Of a stretch of 64,000 nt of DNA, positions 10,877 through 22,100 are shown one piece after another. This stretch comes from Trifolium pratense (lineage: Eukaryota; Streptophyta; Magnoliopsida; Fabales; Fabaceae), in contig NC_060065.1 of assembly GCF_020283565.1 (NCBI RefSeq), forward strand, positions 36,072,409 to 36,136,408, given 5' to 3'. The notes beneath the pieces are model-generated. The model was not told the DNA's origin and searched no databases. It saw only the letters and a program-made list of their open reading frames with translations. The translations under genes and the position numbers were made by a program. How positions within the stretch are numbered: position 1 is the stretch's first letter; each line of letters starts with the position of its first letter.

Positions 10877-11315
10877 GGGCTGTCATGTAGCGCACATAGA
10901 TTGAATTCGACGCGCCAAGACAAAGGATCACACCAGATATCCACTTCCAAACAACCAAAACAAAGAATTTAGATATTACGAAGCATCGTTCCCGTTCTTA
11001 CAAACCTGCATAAACAAAACCGAAGGGCTGTCATGTAGCGCACATAGATTGAATTCGACGCGCCAAGACAAAGGATCACACCAGATATCCACTTCCAAAC
11101 AACCAAAACAAAGAATTTAGATATTACGAAGCATCGTTCCCGTTCTTACAAACCTGCATAAACAAAACCGAAGGGCTGTCATGTAGCGCACATAGATTGA
11201 ATTCGACGCGCCAAGACAAAGGATCACACCAGATATCCACTTCCAAACAACCAAAACAAAGAATTTAGATATTACGAAGCATCGTTCCCGTTCTTAAAAA
11301 CCTGCATAAACAAAA
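10877..11315. repeat. Three tandem copies of a 148-bp unit
   Basis: Starts at 10877, 11025 and 11173, each beginning GGGCTGTCATGTAGCGCACA. The array is 2.97 units long. The three copies are almost identical (one visible change, TTCTTACAAAC to TTCTTAAAAAC in the third), so the duplication is recent although everything around it is decayed. There are no spacers, so this is not a CRISPR-like array. Confidence 0.95.
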
Positions 11316-12190
11316 TTCACTGCCCGTGTTTTTGTGCCTGCCTGCCTATATGCATGTTTGGTACACCAGTAATCTTGCATAAATACATTAAATGCCTTGT
11401 TTGGAAGTTGGAATCAAGATTTTCAACATTTTTAGCAAATGTTTTTTTTTTTTTTTTTTCAACATGTGAATGCAAACACAGTGCATGAATATTAAATCCC
11501 ACTGGATAATTTGGTATGAAAATAGATATCAATAAACAGTGCTAGCATAACAATTAAGTATTACTTACTGTGGATCCATAAGACAATTAGAAGCAATAAA
11601 AAAGGCTCCCTAGGAGGCTAGGACAAATTTTCTAGATCTGATTTTGAAAATCAAACCATGGAGAAATACTTCACCAATTTGGCAGCAACAGAGCTTCCTT
11701 TCCCTTGAAGGAAACTGCATTTTTACTTATTCATAGTATTCCACTGTATTTTCCACACAACAGAAGTCACCAGCGCCCAACAAATTTAATGATGGATGTT
11801 TTACAATTATTATAGGTACGCATACTGTTCAAGGTTAACTAGTAAGATACTAAGGTTAACTAACATACTGGGCCTAGTAAGATACTCATACTGTTCATCT
11901 TAGCAAAACAGCTTTTCCACAGCTGGGCCTAGTAAGATACTCATACTGTTCAAGGTTAACAAACATTTTGTTTCTTAGAATCGACTTACTTATTATACAT
12001 GTTTTGAAATTGATAGTAGTGTTGCATAATATAACAGAATATATATGACACAAAAAAGGCATACCTGTTGGCTAAATATACAAATGCCTATGATAAATGA
12101 TTTATGAGTAGTCAGAAAATTCTGCTTTGCAATAGTATAATACTTTGATGCTTTACAATATGGAGTTCAACGAGTGAAAATCGACATCTT
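11316..12190. other. Noncoding AT-rich segment with short repeats
   Basis: No gene is recognised. At 11816-11960 the phrases CTAGTAAGATACTCATACTGTTC and AAGGTTAACTA recur three times as a small, irregular tandem duplication. A 16-T run lies near 11443-11459. Confidence 0.4.
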
Positions 12191-13040
12191 TAGTAGCGTT
12201 TTGAGATGCTAGACATTGTGTACTTATTCTTACGGTCATGGAATAGCCTTAATACAACTGCTGCAGTTTCTTCTAACGCTTTAGCAGTCACATCTGTTTA
12301 TATTGGTGGAAAAAAAATTAGAATCCAGCATTAGCTTGAATGTAATATTTTGCAACTTCTTTTGAAATCATCTAAATCACAGTTTGCATTTTAGAAATAT
12401 GAAATTGGGTATAATTGAAACTCGTTACCAATAACCAGCCAGATAGGGTTCTGTGCAAAGAGCCTTCCTGCGAATTCAAGTTCCCCTCTAATATAATCCA
12501 TTTCCGAGTAATTAGTCCTTGATCCTGAACTAAATCCCAAAGTTTTAGCCCTTGTTTTTCTAATATCCTGTAAAACACCATGATTTATAGTCAATCCAAA
12601 AACCTTCTCTGGATCAACCTGAAAGAGACTCCCATTACAATCGGTACATTGGCGACCTTATACCCTTTATGAGAAAGATAAATAGACAAAGGCATTTTCC
12701 CAGTTCAGGAAACCCCAGTAAGAACAATATCAGCCTTGGCAAGATTCTGTGGAGAAGCCCCGTCATCTTGCTTGCTAGTGAACTCAATAGCTTCAATCCT
12801 ACGAAAGTAATCATCGGAGAGAGGAACACCAGAAGCACCACGAGGAAGACCAGACGGAGACACACCCAAATGAGAAGCAATGTCCTCTGTAATGGGTCCT
12901 AGTACATTAGTAGAAAGCACACCCCACAATTTGCAGGCCTTCTCAGCTGTTGAGGATAATGAAGAATCAGCTAATGTATACACAAGTAATGCACCGTCTT
13001 TCACTGCTTGCTTTATTATCTCCATTAACCTATCCCCATC
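12190..13040 (-). pseudogene. Pyruvate,phosphate dikinase regulatory protein (PDRP1/RP1) pseudogene, 5' truncated
   Basis: The minus-strand frame from 13025 reads [20 protein letters not shown] and later [32 protein letters not shown] and [14 protein letters not shown]. This is the kinase-PPPase (DUF299) domain of the chloroplast protein that reversibly phosphorylates PPDK. A TGA follows GVS where the family has the Arg of the RTGKTPLS nucleotide-binding loop. Homology continues in frame ([20 protein letters not shown]) to VPIVMGV, where a deletion of about 17-20 bp before [15 protein letters not shown] shifts the frame. It resumes to FAQNPIW at about 12430. A GT-AG intron is still recognisable, followed by the last exon ([20 protein letters not shown] to SISKRY, ending near 12190). 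Retained introns show this is a genomic duplicate, not a retrocopy. The transit peptide and N-terminal half are missing, and LINE sequence abuts the break. Confidence 0.85.
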
Positions 13041-13044
13041 ATCA

Positions 13045-13425
13045 ATCTAATCAACAACAAACTCAACATAAATACAAATATCAAATCTTACGCATCTACC
13101 ATTCCCAGACAAACTAACGGATTTAAAAGCCCACTCATTTAACCCAAAACTGAACCCTTTAGATCGAGATTTGAGGATCCTCCAAGATAGAACTTTTGTT
13201 TCCTCCACAACTTTTTCCCAGTTGAAACCCACATGTCAGAAAATAATATCGTTCCTAATTTTCCAAATTACATAAACAGCAGTGACCCAAATTACTCCAG
13301 CCCTCTCTTGCCAAGGTTCTCCTTAGTAGGGAGTCTATTTTGAAGAAGTCTCCAAACAAAAGTCGACATTTTAGTTGGGATTAAAGGACTCCAAACATCT
13401 CTTACCCACTCACACTCCTCCCCCT
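13045..13425 (-). pseudogene. LINE ORF2 tail fragment fused to the PDRP1 relic
   Basis: Minus-strand frames read STFVWRLLQNRLPTKENLGK (zf-RVT motif, about 13310-13380). After a deletion they continue WKIRNDIIF and then the C-terminal LINE motif VEETKVLSWRILKSRSKGFS with FGLNEW, ending in a stop near 13050. The stop is a few bases from where PDRP1 homology starts. The LINE lost most of its length. It may have inserted into the gene or been joined to it by deletion. Confidence 0.75.
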
Positions 13426-13429
13426 CTTC

Positions 13430-16400
13430 TTCTGTCAGCAAGAAATAAGCCTCTTTAAAAATATGTTGGTGTCAAGTAGGATCTTGGGACAAAGCACATT
13501 TACTAAATTAATGGTTTTTTTTTGTTTTGTTTTTCTCAAGCAGAAAATTAAATATTCTTGAATAATCAAGAATGAGAAAAATTGGTAAGGTTCTACCATT
13601 ATCAAATAGAAGATTGAATGTTCTTCACTAATAAAAATGAAAAACAATTTCATTTCTTAGTGACAATTCATAATCCAGATTTGTATTGAGGGTCATGAAA
13701 GGACAATAGATATTATCACTTACATCATGAATACAATTTCATTTAGAGTTCATAATGAATAAAGAGTTCATAATGCACTTTACTCCACGATCATTGAGGC
13801 ATATCCCTTTACAAAATTTATGAAACAGTTATATCCATCAATTCCAACGGTCAGATTTGGGATTACTAGGACCATATACTCCACTCGTTTTTCATGTAAT
13901 GAAAAAAGGTTCCATCATGATTCACAGTTTTATAGGGCTTGTATACCCTGTTAAATTTTGATATACAAAATTGAAGGTTAACTTTTTCTGGACGCAGAAG
14001 ATTGAAGATTCTTGAATGATCAAGAATGAGAAAATTGGCATCCCGTCATCCCATCAACATTCCCAACAGGTATAATATATCAATATAAACCAAATAGGGA
14101 AAATATGTTGGAACGAAAATACCAATAAGCAGAAAATTGAAGGTTCTTGGGGGCAAAGCTCGTTTTCTCAATTAACATTTTTTTCAAGTAAAAGATAAAA
14201 TGTTCTTGAATTTATCACGAATTAAAAAATCAGTATCACAACAGGTATCAACCGCAAACCAATATGTTGGAATGAAAATCCAAAAATTACTGCAGTAAAC
14301 AAAAAAAATCATCTTTCAGAATGTTAGTACCAAACTTAGGCTCAATTAAGGTTTGATTGAATGTTCTTTAATAATCAAGTACGAGTAAAATGAGTAAGGT
14401 TCAACCTTTTTTCAAACAGAAGATTGAATAGTCTTGACTAATAAAAAATGAAAACATGGGTCTAGGACAAAAGGTTCCAAAATCAAAAAATGGAAACAGA
14501 AGGTTCATCTTTTCAATGCATACATATTGGAATGAAAGTTCCAAAATCAGTGTAGCAAACGAAAAAGTTAAGCTTTCAAAATATTGGTACCAAATAGGGT
14601 CTTGGGACATAATTCACATGCTAATTATTAAGGTTCTTTAGTTTTTATCAAACAGAAGATCGTATGTTGTTGAATAATCAAGAACAAGAAAATGGGTATA
14701 ACGACATGAATCAATGCAATATGTGAAAAGAAAACTCAAAAAACTACCTAACCAAACAAATAAGTTTATCTTTCAGGGTTTTGGCGGCATAGAGCATACT
14801 ATTTTCTTGATCAAAATTATGATGTTGAAAGTAATAAAGATGATTTTGTGACCCACCCAACATTCATAGAGGTTTTATCAAGAAACTATAATATTTATCA
14901 CCCAACATAAATTTCACAATGCGTTCATTCTTTACTTGAAGAAGAAGAAAAAACATTGACAACCAAACCAAACACATAGCATAAAATAGAAGCTGCATAA
15001 CATAGACATCCATTCATACATTCATGCATTATGAATAAAAATTCATAAATATTTTTTTGATAGAAAAGAGGACACCGATAGAGAAAATTGCTTGAGTGGC
15101 AATTAAAGCAACTAGCTAGCTTTCTCACAATCAAGGACTAGGGTCATTAATTTCATTCGACATTTTACTCTGGTCATTTTACGCTAGGGACTAGGTATCT
15201 CAACATGCACCAATGCAAATATATTGGAATGGAAGTTCCAAAATTAATTGTAGGAAACGAAAAAGTTCTATCTTTCAAAATATTGGTACCAAACAGGGTC
15301 TTGGAATATAACACCTTTTGCTCAATTACAAAGGTTATTTTGTCTATATAAAGGAGAAGATTGGATGTTCTTGCATAATCAAGAATGATAAAATGAGTAT
15401 CCGAACATGCATCAATATGAAAATATGCGTAATGAAAATAAAAAAATTACCATAGCAAACACATATCATCTCAGTTTATTTTGAATGTTCTAGAAAAAAT
15501 TGTGTTTGATTATCTAATATCCCATAAGGCTGAGATTCAAACAATTATTACAAAGAAAAAAAAAATATAAACTAAGAAAATTGATACATGACAAAATTCA
15601 CCAATATAACCTCCACTCATGAAATCAAAACATAAAAAACTGAGACAGGAATCATACCTCTTGATCTGACTTTTCATTTTCAAATTTGGGATAGAAAGTT
15701 GCTCTGATTCTCGAACAGATTACCACTAAATAACTTACTCAAACTAGCACTACCACTAGTTTTCTTAGTTGAACGATCAACCTTCCCTTTACCCACCAAC
15801 ATGCTTTCAACTTCAGTTACCGTTGCATGAGATTTCAGTTTCCAAATCACCTCGAACCTTGGGAATTAACCACCTTATTAGCATCTGAACCTGAACACCA
15901 CTATGTTCACCAATAGAAGGTTTTCTATTTCTCAAGCAAAAGATTGAATTTACTTGAATGATCAAGCATGATAAATATGGGTAATGTTCTACCTTTTTCA
16001 GTTATTAAATCCACGACTTACATTTATAATTATCAACAAAAATCTAGTGCTATCTGATTCTTATACCAACACCCACCAAATTTTTTTAGATTTTACAATA
16101 GGTCTGCAGTAAAAAACACCGACAGGTACATCCTCATTATGGTTTCCTCGATTGATCACAATGCAAGCATTCTTATATGGCATATGTTGTTTGCATAATG
16201 CCATTTATACTAGATAAATATTATAAGAAATAGTTTAGACTCCAAACAGTTGGTTTCATTGTACTTTGCTTCAGTTGATTCTTTTCTTCCGTAGAGAATT
16301 ACTTGAAAACCCCTATCAGTAGGCTAATCAAACACAAGCATACACTCCATTTTGCATTTGCAAAATCACAATAGATATTATCCAACATGTTTAGGCAACA

Positions 16401-17450
16401 ATTAACTTTCACATTAAGGCATCATCCAACATTTTTAGGCCACCAAGACCATCCCTTACAAAAATCATGGAACAAAGTATATCCATCTTATTGTAGAATT
16501 TCGAGTTAGTGGATCTTGTATACCGTACCACCAGTGACAGTTTCACAATTAGGGTCATAAAAAGACATTAGATACCATTCATGTTTGGAATAAATTTCAT
16601 ATTAAAATTTCTTTGAAAGCCACCATCCAACTTTTCCATTATGAATAGAGTTCATAATGCATATTACTCAAATATCATTGAGGCATCCATCCCTTACAAA
16701 AACTTATGAAACATTAAGGACAAGGGTCATTAAGTTCATCATGCATAATCCCTTCTAATTGCAGTTGCAAAATTGAATTTAATTTAGGGACAAAGGGTCA
16801 TCAAAGCATAATATATATCCTCCATTCATGCATTAAGACAATTGCTTAAGTGGCAATTAAGGCAACAACTAGCTTTCACATTTAGGGACTAGGGTCATTA
16901 AGTAATTCATCTAGCATTTTTGGGCATCAAGACATTTTCAATTCCTTACAAAATTCGAAGGTTCACTTTTTTCCGAAGCAGAAGATTAAAGCTTTTTGAA
17001 TAATCAATAATGATAAACCAGATGGGGCAAATATGTTGGAATGAAAATTCCAAAAACATGTGAAACTCTATTATCGTAACAAACAAAAAAACTGTCTTTT
17101 AAAATATTGGTACTAAACAGGATCTTGGGACAGAACATCTTTTGTACAATTAAAGGTTCTTTTTTTTATTTTCTCAAGCAGAAGATTGAATGTTGTTGTA
17201 TAATCAAGAATGCAGAAAATTGAATATTCTTGACTAAATGAAAACGAAAACATTACGATGCACAATTAACAATTAAGGTTCTTTTGTTTTGTTTTGTTTT
17301 TATCAAGTAGAAGATCAAATATTGTTGAATAATCAAAAATGAGATAATGAGTATCTCAATGAAGCATGCAAAGAAAGTTAAAAAATTACCGTTGGCAAAG
17401 TGAAGAGATTATCTTGATCAAGAAACTATAAATTCCAAAATTCGTGATTT
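13430..17450. repeat. Mosaic of diverged duplicated segments, no intact gene
   Basis: Two phrases recur many times in direct orientation. Phrase 1 is AGAAGATTGAATGTTCTTGAATAATCAAGAATGAGAAAA-like (near 13545, 13990, 14120, 14355, 14655, 15355, 15940, 16980 and 17185). Phrase 2 is ATATTGGTACCAAACAGGGTCTTGGGACA-like (near 13470, 14320, 14580, 15280 and 17105). A third, GACTAGGGTCATTAAGTTCATCCAACATTTTTGG, appears near 10230, 15135 and 16895. The repeat structure suggests repeated local duplication. An exon-like minus-strand peptide (EVESMLVGKGKVDRSTKKTS to FLSQI, about 15690-15820) may be the remnant of a gene whose introns these repeats once were. Confidence 0.6.
16004..17000. repeat. Copy B of the segmental duplication
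   Basis: Diverged partner of 9108-10000, about 6.9 kb away in direct orientation. In place of the SINE it has an unrelated stretch (about 16085-16225, including CGACAGGTACATCCTCATTATGG). Confidence 0.6.
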
Positions 17451-18330
17451 TTTTCATTCTTTTCTTGAATTGAAGAAGAAAGAATTGAAGCTGCATAAAA
17501 TTGAAGCGCACACACATTTCATTCTTTTCTTGAAGTAGAAAGAATAGTGAAGAAGAATAATCCGTTAGCGTAGTAATATTGAAGCTGCTGCGTAATAGAA
17601 TATTTCATGGGCTTTTAAATTTTATTGGACCAAGGGTCTCGGCCCAGTACGTATTAATTAAGATGTTTTGGTCATTTCTCTCCCAACCCCCTCATTTCTT
17701 TTCTACCCCTGAATTTCCGTTTTTGCCCTTGGGGGCACCGCGGTTTATACGAACCGAAAGAATTTGACATACTGATAAACTTCGGTAACCACTTACCGAA
17801 ATCTGGGACATTTCGGTTCGCAGGTACCGAAACAATTATTTCGGTAAACTTCTGTCGAAAATGGCCTAATTCCAGCGACCCAATGAAATTTTCGATAACA
17901 ACGTACCGAAATCTAGGACATTTCGGTTCTCAGGTACCGAAAAATCTGAAGTTCGGTTTCTGTGTACCGAAAATGCTAATGTTCGGTTCGCAGTTACCGA
18001 AATGGTCTAATATTTGGCTTCGGTGAATATAAACCGAAGTTTTTCGGCAAATATTTGGCTTTTGCGAACCCAATTTTTCAGCAAGGACAAAATTGAAATA
18101 TTGGGGGTTAAAAAGAATCACAGGTAATCCTTCAAGACTTTTAACCAATTTATTAGGTAAATTTTTCACCAACTATTAAAAGTCATTTTCTCCAATAAAA
18201 AATAAATTAAATTTAATAATTTAATATTCAAATATTTATTGTTCTTGTTAGGGTTATTTTATGACAATAAGACTGCGGGGTGCAAGGTATCGATTTTAGA
18301 AGGTTGTGTGTGTTGAGAATAGAATGTATT
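17451..18330. repeat. Noncoding DNA with CCGAA/TTCGG tandem motif block
   Basis: Between 17750 and 18080 short units built from TACCGAAA, TTTCGGT and GGACATTTCGGTTCGCAGGT alternate in both orientations, about 15 occurrences. A leader TTTCTACCCCTGAATTTCCGTTTTTGCCCTT precedes it at about 17698. A similar leader and CTTCGGAA/TTCCGAAG block occurs at 62240-62350, so this is a dispersed repeat family, probably a foldback element. An open frame at 17930-18172 is only a product of the repeats. Confidence 0.55.
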
Positions 18331-18451
18331 CCCTCCGTCCTAAAATATAAGTAAAAGTTGGTCAACAAAAATGAATGTATTTGGTACAAATTTTGAACAA
18401 AATACATCAAGTTTGTTTGACTCATATTTGTTTATATTTTGGGACGGATGT
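18328..18451. mobile_element. Stowaway-like MITE
   Basis: Inverted ends CCCTCCGTCCTAAAATATAAG and TATATTTTGGGACGGATG enclose an AT-rich centre with the inverted pair AATGTATTTGGTACAAAT / ATACATCAAGTTTG. It matches the CTCCCTCCGTCCCAAAATATAAG family also seen at 53659 and 54221. The TA target duplication is not clean in this copy. Confidence 0.75.
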
Positions 18452-19112
18452 GAATAGAGCTAGCTTCCCTCTATTTATACCCAAACGCATTATTGATAAT
18501 GGAGTATAAGATGAACTATAATTCGAAAATATTACTAGTAACAAAGTAGTCATTCTTCTATACATAACAAATACACTATAATAAGTTGCATTTGTGGATT
18601 AGGTCATCTTGTTCCTATTTTTTCCGGATTAGGTCAGACCCGACTTATAACTAGCGGGTTAAGACGGGTTCACGAGACAGACCTAGTTTTGTACAACCCT
18701 TACTTATACTAAGGGAAGTTGCATTTGCAATTTAATTAATCACTTATTCATAAGTGCTTAATGAGGACAATTTCTATTAATTGAAAATTACTTCTAAAAT
18801 TACAGCTGTATATCTTTCAAACAACAATATAAACTTTAATAAAAATCTTATAAACACCTCCATTCACAAGGCAAGGAAAAATCAATGATGGGCCCAAACC
18901 CAAACAATGCATGATATGCAAGCTCATATAACATATTTCACATCTAGAAAACATGATTTTGTCCTACCATCATTTCCAATAATCTTTATCCTATCTATTT
19001 ATTGTGATCCTGTCACTCATTCTCTCTAATAACTCTTCAATAATTTGTCCTTTGGACAAACAAACACTAGAGTAAACAAATTAATGAGTACAAGAATACT
19101 ATGATTTCTTTA

Positions 19113-22100
19113 TTACTGAAAAGACACTGCCACTGGACTTCTCACAACATGATGTTTGTCAGTCCAAGTATACCATCCAAAATAGTACTTCTCAGAATCA
19201 CTTTTATTTGGTAACTGTTCTCTATTCCCTGTCACTGTGATGACAAAATTCCTTTTCTGACCAACATGTGTAAATTTCAGAACACTTGGAGTGGCTATAA
19301 TGGTAAATTCCTTTGGTGGATTAGCAATAAACTTGTAAACACTTTTGCTCCTACCAACATTTGTCACTGTTCTCTTTATAGTTTTTGTGTAATTGAGTTT
19401 ATTGATTTGTATTGATGGATAGTTGAGATCAAATGGTTCAGGATCTTGATTTGGACAGTTATATGCAATGTTTGTTGAGTTAAGATTACAAAGGTAAAGA
19501 AGGTAGTCATTGTAGGATGCATCATAAATGAGTCCTGGATTTGATGCTCTTTTGGGATTGAAATGGCCTGATCCCATTGCAAATGGTGTTGTAGATTTTC
19601 CAGTTTCATCTGTCATTTGATTTCCTGTGTTGTCTGTTGATCTTGCTGCAAGAATAGTGAAAATAATTTGATTCAGATATGACGAAAACATGATTACGAT
19701 CCAATAATGAAGTTTTAAATTACGGTTGCAGCCTAATGTTGTAGAAATCTCTATATTGTTGCGGAAAATTGTGATTGTAGACCGCTATTTAAAACTATAT
19801 TGTATACTATACATTATATTTGGATTGCTTGCACTCAGTAATCTCACACATTGACGGAGTCAGCACATCGGTGAACGGTTGTTATTGGATCGAGATTAGA
19901 CGGTCTAGATTAAGCTCGATATTTTAGATTTTAAAAGTTTGCATTGAAATCTAGTTTGTCTGATCTCGACCAATCATTGATCATGTAAATGTGTGGGATT
20001 TCTGGGTGCAGGCAGTCCAAATCCGTATACAATAAGGTCTAGTATAGTATCCAAGCTAGTGGGGCGGATGTGGATGTTGATATTGAAATTACCTGAAGTT
20101 ATGAGGGCAGACCTAATAGCAGCAGGACTCCAAGTAGGGTACCTGGCTTTGAGAAGAACAGCTGCAGCAGAAACATGAGGGCAAGACATTGAAGTTCCTG
20201 AAAAAATATTGTACTTTACAACTCGTTTATCCTGAAATGTCATTCTTGTAGGTCCATCTTCAGCTGTCCATGCTGCCAATATGTCTACTCCAGGAGCTGT
20301 TATGTCAGGCTGAAAATGTCCACAAATTATTTGAGAAATTTGAAACTTGTATACTTGATACAACTATTTTTAAATGAATTTAGGCTGTGTGGAGTTAAAG
20401 TTTCGTTCAGTCTCGTAGTTGGTCATATTTGTGGCCGGTGGATCAAGATCCATATTTTATGTTTGGTATATTCAATTTAAAAACCAAACTCAAAATATAG
20501 ATGGAGATTAGTACCATCAAATCATGTTCCAACAGTCATTGGGGTAGCTGACTGCATGATTACACGGGATTGTGACTACACACGATCTAAATCACTCAAA
20601 TAGAAGCATTCAAGATTCAAGACCAATTATCTATCTTCTCTGAAAAGCAAGTGTCATCAATTGTGATAGATTAAAGGGTGCATTTTATACACATCATTAT
20701 ATGACAGAACAAAACAAGAGAAATTCTTGACTCACAAGGCATCTAATTCTCATATATATATTATTCAGGAAAATAGTATAAAGCGAAAATATCAATATTG
20801 TGATTAAGGATTAATACCTTTAGAATATTAGGGTCAATTATATTGGGACCTCTACTAGAGAAAATTGCCATGGAAGGTGCTGGTTTGGCATCTAACACTG
20901 TTCTTCCGGGCAAAAGTTGTGCCATTGGATTAGGGGTAGAATGAATATATTGAATAAGTTTTAAGGTATTCTCATAGTTCACTGCAGTGGCTGGAATGAA
21001 ATTAGGATCAGAAGGTACATCATTTGCATAAGCTTTATTGTTCCCAAGGATAAAAGCTATAGCACCAGCTCTTTGAGCTTCCAACCCTTTTATCACTCTT
21101 CCACCTTGTCCTCTCAAACACAAAACTATCTTCCCCTTCACCTTGCTTGGATCAAGAGTATTGTCTAGGCAATACCTGCATCATGAAATCAATTAAATAT
21201 ATAAACGCATTAGTTACACACTCCGGTCACTATTATAAACAAAAAGAATATTTTGTAGGTTTATCGAATAACTGATGTATCTGATATATAATGGTTATTC
21301 AATGAATCTAAAATGTAATTTTTGCTTATAACAGTGACTAAAGGGTGTAGATTTGTTATTAGTCCAATTAATAATCTAAATTTATACAAGAGGTAATACT
21401 AGTAATGGAAAGTACCCGGAAGAATTTGCAGCAATGCCTGCAAGTTCAACATCACTAGCTAGAACTAAGGGGCGTAAACTGTTTTCCATGTAGAGTGGAG
21501 TAATTGATCTACCCTGTAATTAATTTACAAAAGATTAAAGTTAATTCAAGTTCAAACCTGATTTTTTATAACAAGTAGAAATCAAACTCGGTATCTTAGA
21601 GTTTACAACACTTTCATACACTGTGCACTAACGTTTGCGCTGCGTTAGACCCTAGTGGTAAAGAACAAGTTCAAACCTGATATTTTAATACTCTCTACGT
21701 ACCTAAATATAGTATCCAATGAACTATAATTTTTTCTAGTGAAGTTAATTAAAACGTACCTCAATGTTTGTGCCATTGGCAAGTTTAATTGGAGCAAGAA
21801 AGGTTCGATCAACAGTACTAGCACCAACAGTGATGATCCAAGGAGCAGGATTTGACAAACTAGAAGCAACAGGACCAGAATTTCCAGCACTACAAACCAC
21901 AACAATGTTATTCCTTATAGCTTGTAATGCACCCCTAGCAATCACATCATCTTCATATTTCAATGGATTATGGTATCCAATGGAAAGGTTTATAACATCA
22001 ACACCATCTTCAATTGCATCATCTATAGCTTTAAGCATGTCAATGTTTGCGCAAACATTTCCATCGCTTTTAGATTTTCCTTTAATTGGCCAACATGCTT

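Noticed and set aside
10877..11315. CRISPR-like repeat array
   Set aside because: The units are directly adjacent, 148 bp long, with no spacers, in plant nuclear DNA.
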